A DNA stretch of 64,000 nt from Opitutia bacterium UBA7876. Its GTDB lineage: Bacteria; Verrucomicrobiota; Verrucomicrobiia; Opitutales; Seribacteraceae. The position numbers and the translations under genes were made by a program. The stretch lies in the NCBI GenBank assembly GCA_002500665.1, contig DLRY01000046.1:24386-88385 (forward strand). The letters are read 5' to 3'. A model generated the notes under the pieces. That model did not search any database, was not told the DNA's origin, and worked only from the letters and a program-made list of their open reading frames with translations. Of this stretch, positions 62,597 through 64,000 are shown one piece after another (position 1 is the stretch's first letter; the number at the start of each line of letters is the position of its first letter).

Positions 62597-64000
62597 ATGA
62601 AACCCATTCCCTTTTTCTTTCTAGCCCTCTTCTTTCTCTGCGGCTCCGCCCTCGCAGAACTCCGCACCCCATCGATCATCGGCGAGAACATGGTTCTCCA
62701 GCAGAAGCACAAGAATCCGATCTGGGGCTGGGCCGAAGCCGGCGAAGCCATTACCGTCTCCATAGCCGGGCAAACCCACAAGACCAAGGCCGACAAAAGT
62801 GGTGCCTGGAAGGTCACCCTCAATTCCATGGAGGCATCGGCCAAGGCCGCCACCCTCTCAATCAAGGGAAAATCGTCGTCGCTCAGCTATCCCAACGTAC
62901 TGGTCGGCGAAGTCTGGATCTGCTCGGGCCAGTCCAACATGGGGTGGGCGGTCAATGGGTCGGATGACTCCGACCTCGAAATTCTGACCGCCGACTTTCC
63001 CAACCTGCGGCTGATCAGCGTGCCTCAAGTCGGCACCCAGGAACCCCAGGATGATTTCAACGGACAATGGGAAGCCACCACGCCCGAAGTCGCCAAGAAT
63101 TTCTCCGCCGTGGGCTACTTCTTCGGCAGAAGGCTCCATCAGGCGCTCCGGGTACCCGTCGGTTTGATCGATAACGCCTGGGGAGGCTCGGCCTGTGAGG
63201 CTTGGATCCCGCGCGACCGTCTCAACGCAACCGCCGTGGCCAAGCCCTACATGGATCAATGGCGCGAAACCGAGTCCAATTACGATGCCGAGGCGGCCCG
63301 TGAAAAATATGAGAAACAAAAAGCCAGGTGGGCCGATCAGGTGAAGAAAGCCAAGGAAGCCGGAAAACCCCGTCCTCGCGCACCCAGACCCCCCCGCAAC
63401 CCCCTCACCGGCCAGCATCGCCCGGCCAACCTGTACAACGGGGTGCTCAAGCCCATCATCGGATACGGCATCAAGGGAGCCATCTGGTACCAGGGAGAGA
63501 GCAACTCGGCCCGCGGCCATGCCTACCGGGAAGTCTTCCCTCTCATGATCGAGACCTGGAGACGGGACTGGAATCAGGGAGATTTCTCTTTTTATTGGGT
63601 ACAGTTGGCTGACTTCATGAATGAAGACGAGGAACCGATCGATGCCAACTGGCCCGAACTACGGGAAGCCCAGACCCTTACGCTCGATAAACTCAAGAAC
63701 GTTGGAGAGGCCGTAATCATAGACGTCGGGGAAGGACGGGACATTCATCCCCGCAACAAGCAGATCGTGGCCAACCGGTTGGTCCGTAATGCGCTGGCCA
63801 AGGATTACGGGATGAAGATCCCCCACCAGAGCCCCCGCTACAAATCCATGGAAATCAAGGGCGGCAAGGCCGTCCTGACCTTCGATCACGTCGGGACCGG
63901 CCTCTATACCTTCGACATACGCGAACCGGTGGGATTCGCAATCTGCGGGAAAGACCGGAAATTCGTCTGGGCCAAGGCCAAGCTCGCAGGCAAGGACAAG
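62597..64000 (+). CDS. Sialate O-acetylesterase-like protein (cut by window end)
   Basis: 468 codons visible, still open at 64000. A signal peptide (PIPFFFLALFFLCGSALA) precedes a beta domain (TPSIIGENMVLQQ, NPIWGWAEAGEAITVS) and then an SGNH-like esterase domain: VWICSGQSNMGW with the catalytic Ser, AIWYQGESNSARG, and EGRDIHPRNKQIVANRL with the Asp/His pair. Removes O-acetyl groups from sialic acids or other sugars in the periplasm. A charged helical insert near residues 235-265 (Lys/Glu/Arg/Pro-rich) is notable. The C-terminal part is outside the window. Confidence 0.9.
   Translation, partial: MKPIPFFFLALFFLCGSALAELRTPSIIGENMVLQQKHKNPIWGWAEAGEAITVSIAGQTHKTKADKSGAWKVTLNSMEASAKAATLSIKGKSSSLSYPNVLVGEVWICSGQSNMGWAVNGSDDSDLEILTADFPNLRLISVPQVGTQEPQDDFNGQWEATTPEVAKNFSAVGYFFGRRLHQALRVPVGLIDNAWGGSACEAWIPRDRLNATAVAKPYMDQWRETESNYDAEAAREKYEKQKARWADQVKKAKEAGKPRPRAPRPPRNPLTGQHRPANLYNGVLKPIIGYGIKGAIWYQGESNSARGHAYREVFPLMIETWRRDWNQGDFSFYWVQLADFMNEDEEPIDANWPELREAQTLTLDKLKNVGEAVIIDVGEGRDIHPRNKQIVANRLVRNALAKDYGMKIPHQSPRYKSMEIKGGKAVLTFDHVGTGLYTFDIREPVGFAICGKDRKFVWAKAKLAGKDK

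Overview
The window looks like a chromosomal segment of a Gram-negative, heterotrophic member of the PVC superphylum, most likely a marine Verrucomicrobiota (Opitutae-like). The clues are a PVC-type fusion of an SGNH hydrolase, a dehydrogenase-like propeller and a cytochrome c; a cysteine-type sulfatase; a sialate O-acetylesterase; a PL10 pectate lyase; GYF_2-domain membrane proteins; a MamK-like actin; and an Mla/MCE lipid transport operon. This placement is inferred from gene content only; there is no rRNA in the window.

Layout. 1-6160: the 3' part of hemW (minus strand), a divergent lipoprotein, then a plus-strand run of glycosyltransferase, nucleosidase-like protein and SPL-like radical SAM protein, followed by tRNA-Thr, a pectate lyase that abuts the tRNA and a small membrane protein. 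6171-12766: two GYF_2 membrane proteins facing away from each other (one MORN-like, one carrying a thermonuclease domain), a lone flagellin, tRNA-Ser, then about 1.2 kb without a convincing protein gene. That stretch holds a predicted minus-strand structured RNA of about 830 nt with its own promoter and terminator, beside a very AT-rich segment with DnaA-box-like repeats. A MORN-like secreted protein follows. 12781-16605 (minus strand): a three-gene envelope operon of unknown role and a CMP-sugar cytidylyltransferase. 16703-19460: PseC-like aminotransferase, acetyltransferase and ATP-grasp protein, together a partial nonulosonic-acid (pseudaminic-like) module that could decorate the flagellin. 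19513-26197: information processing (ParA, RNase III, Mfd, SurA-like, RadC).

26263-41484: catabolic and envelope accessory genes: the 1402-residue PVC cytochrome/SGNH protein; an operon-like set of TIM-barrel isomerase, sulfatase, aberrant Nramp-like transporter and Tat-exported TIM-barrel protein; a TonB-like protein and a pseudouridine synthase; then on the minus strand an amidohydrolase, an outer-membrane barrel and a PQQ-type propeller. 41791-45612 (minus strand): an Mla/MCE ABC transporter with PqiC-type lipoprotein. 45639-52401: HAD phosphatase, two-component system, L,D-transpeptidase, aspartate-semialdehyde dehydrogenase and HDOD protein. 52425-64000: MamK-like actin with an acidic coiled-coil partner, pseudouridine synthase, HPF, CoaC, LeuA, CreD, RecD2, two small proteins and the start of a sialate O-acetylesterase.

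The least explained part is 10773-11890: a predicted giant structured RNA beside tRNA-Ser, transcribed away from an AT-rich block that contains three 11-bp-phased DnaA-box-like repeats. I saw no CRISPR array, insertion sequence or prophage genes.
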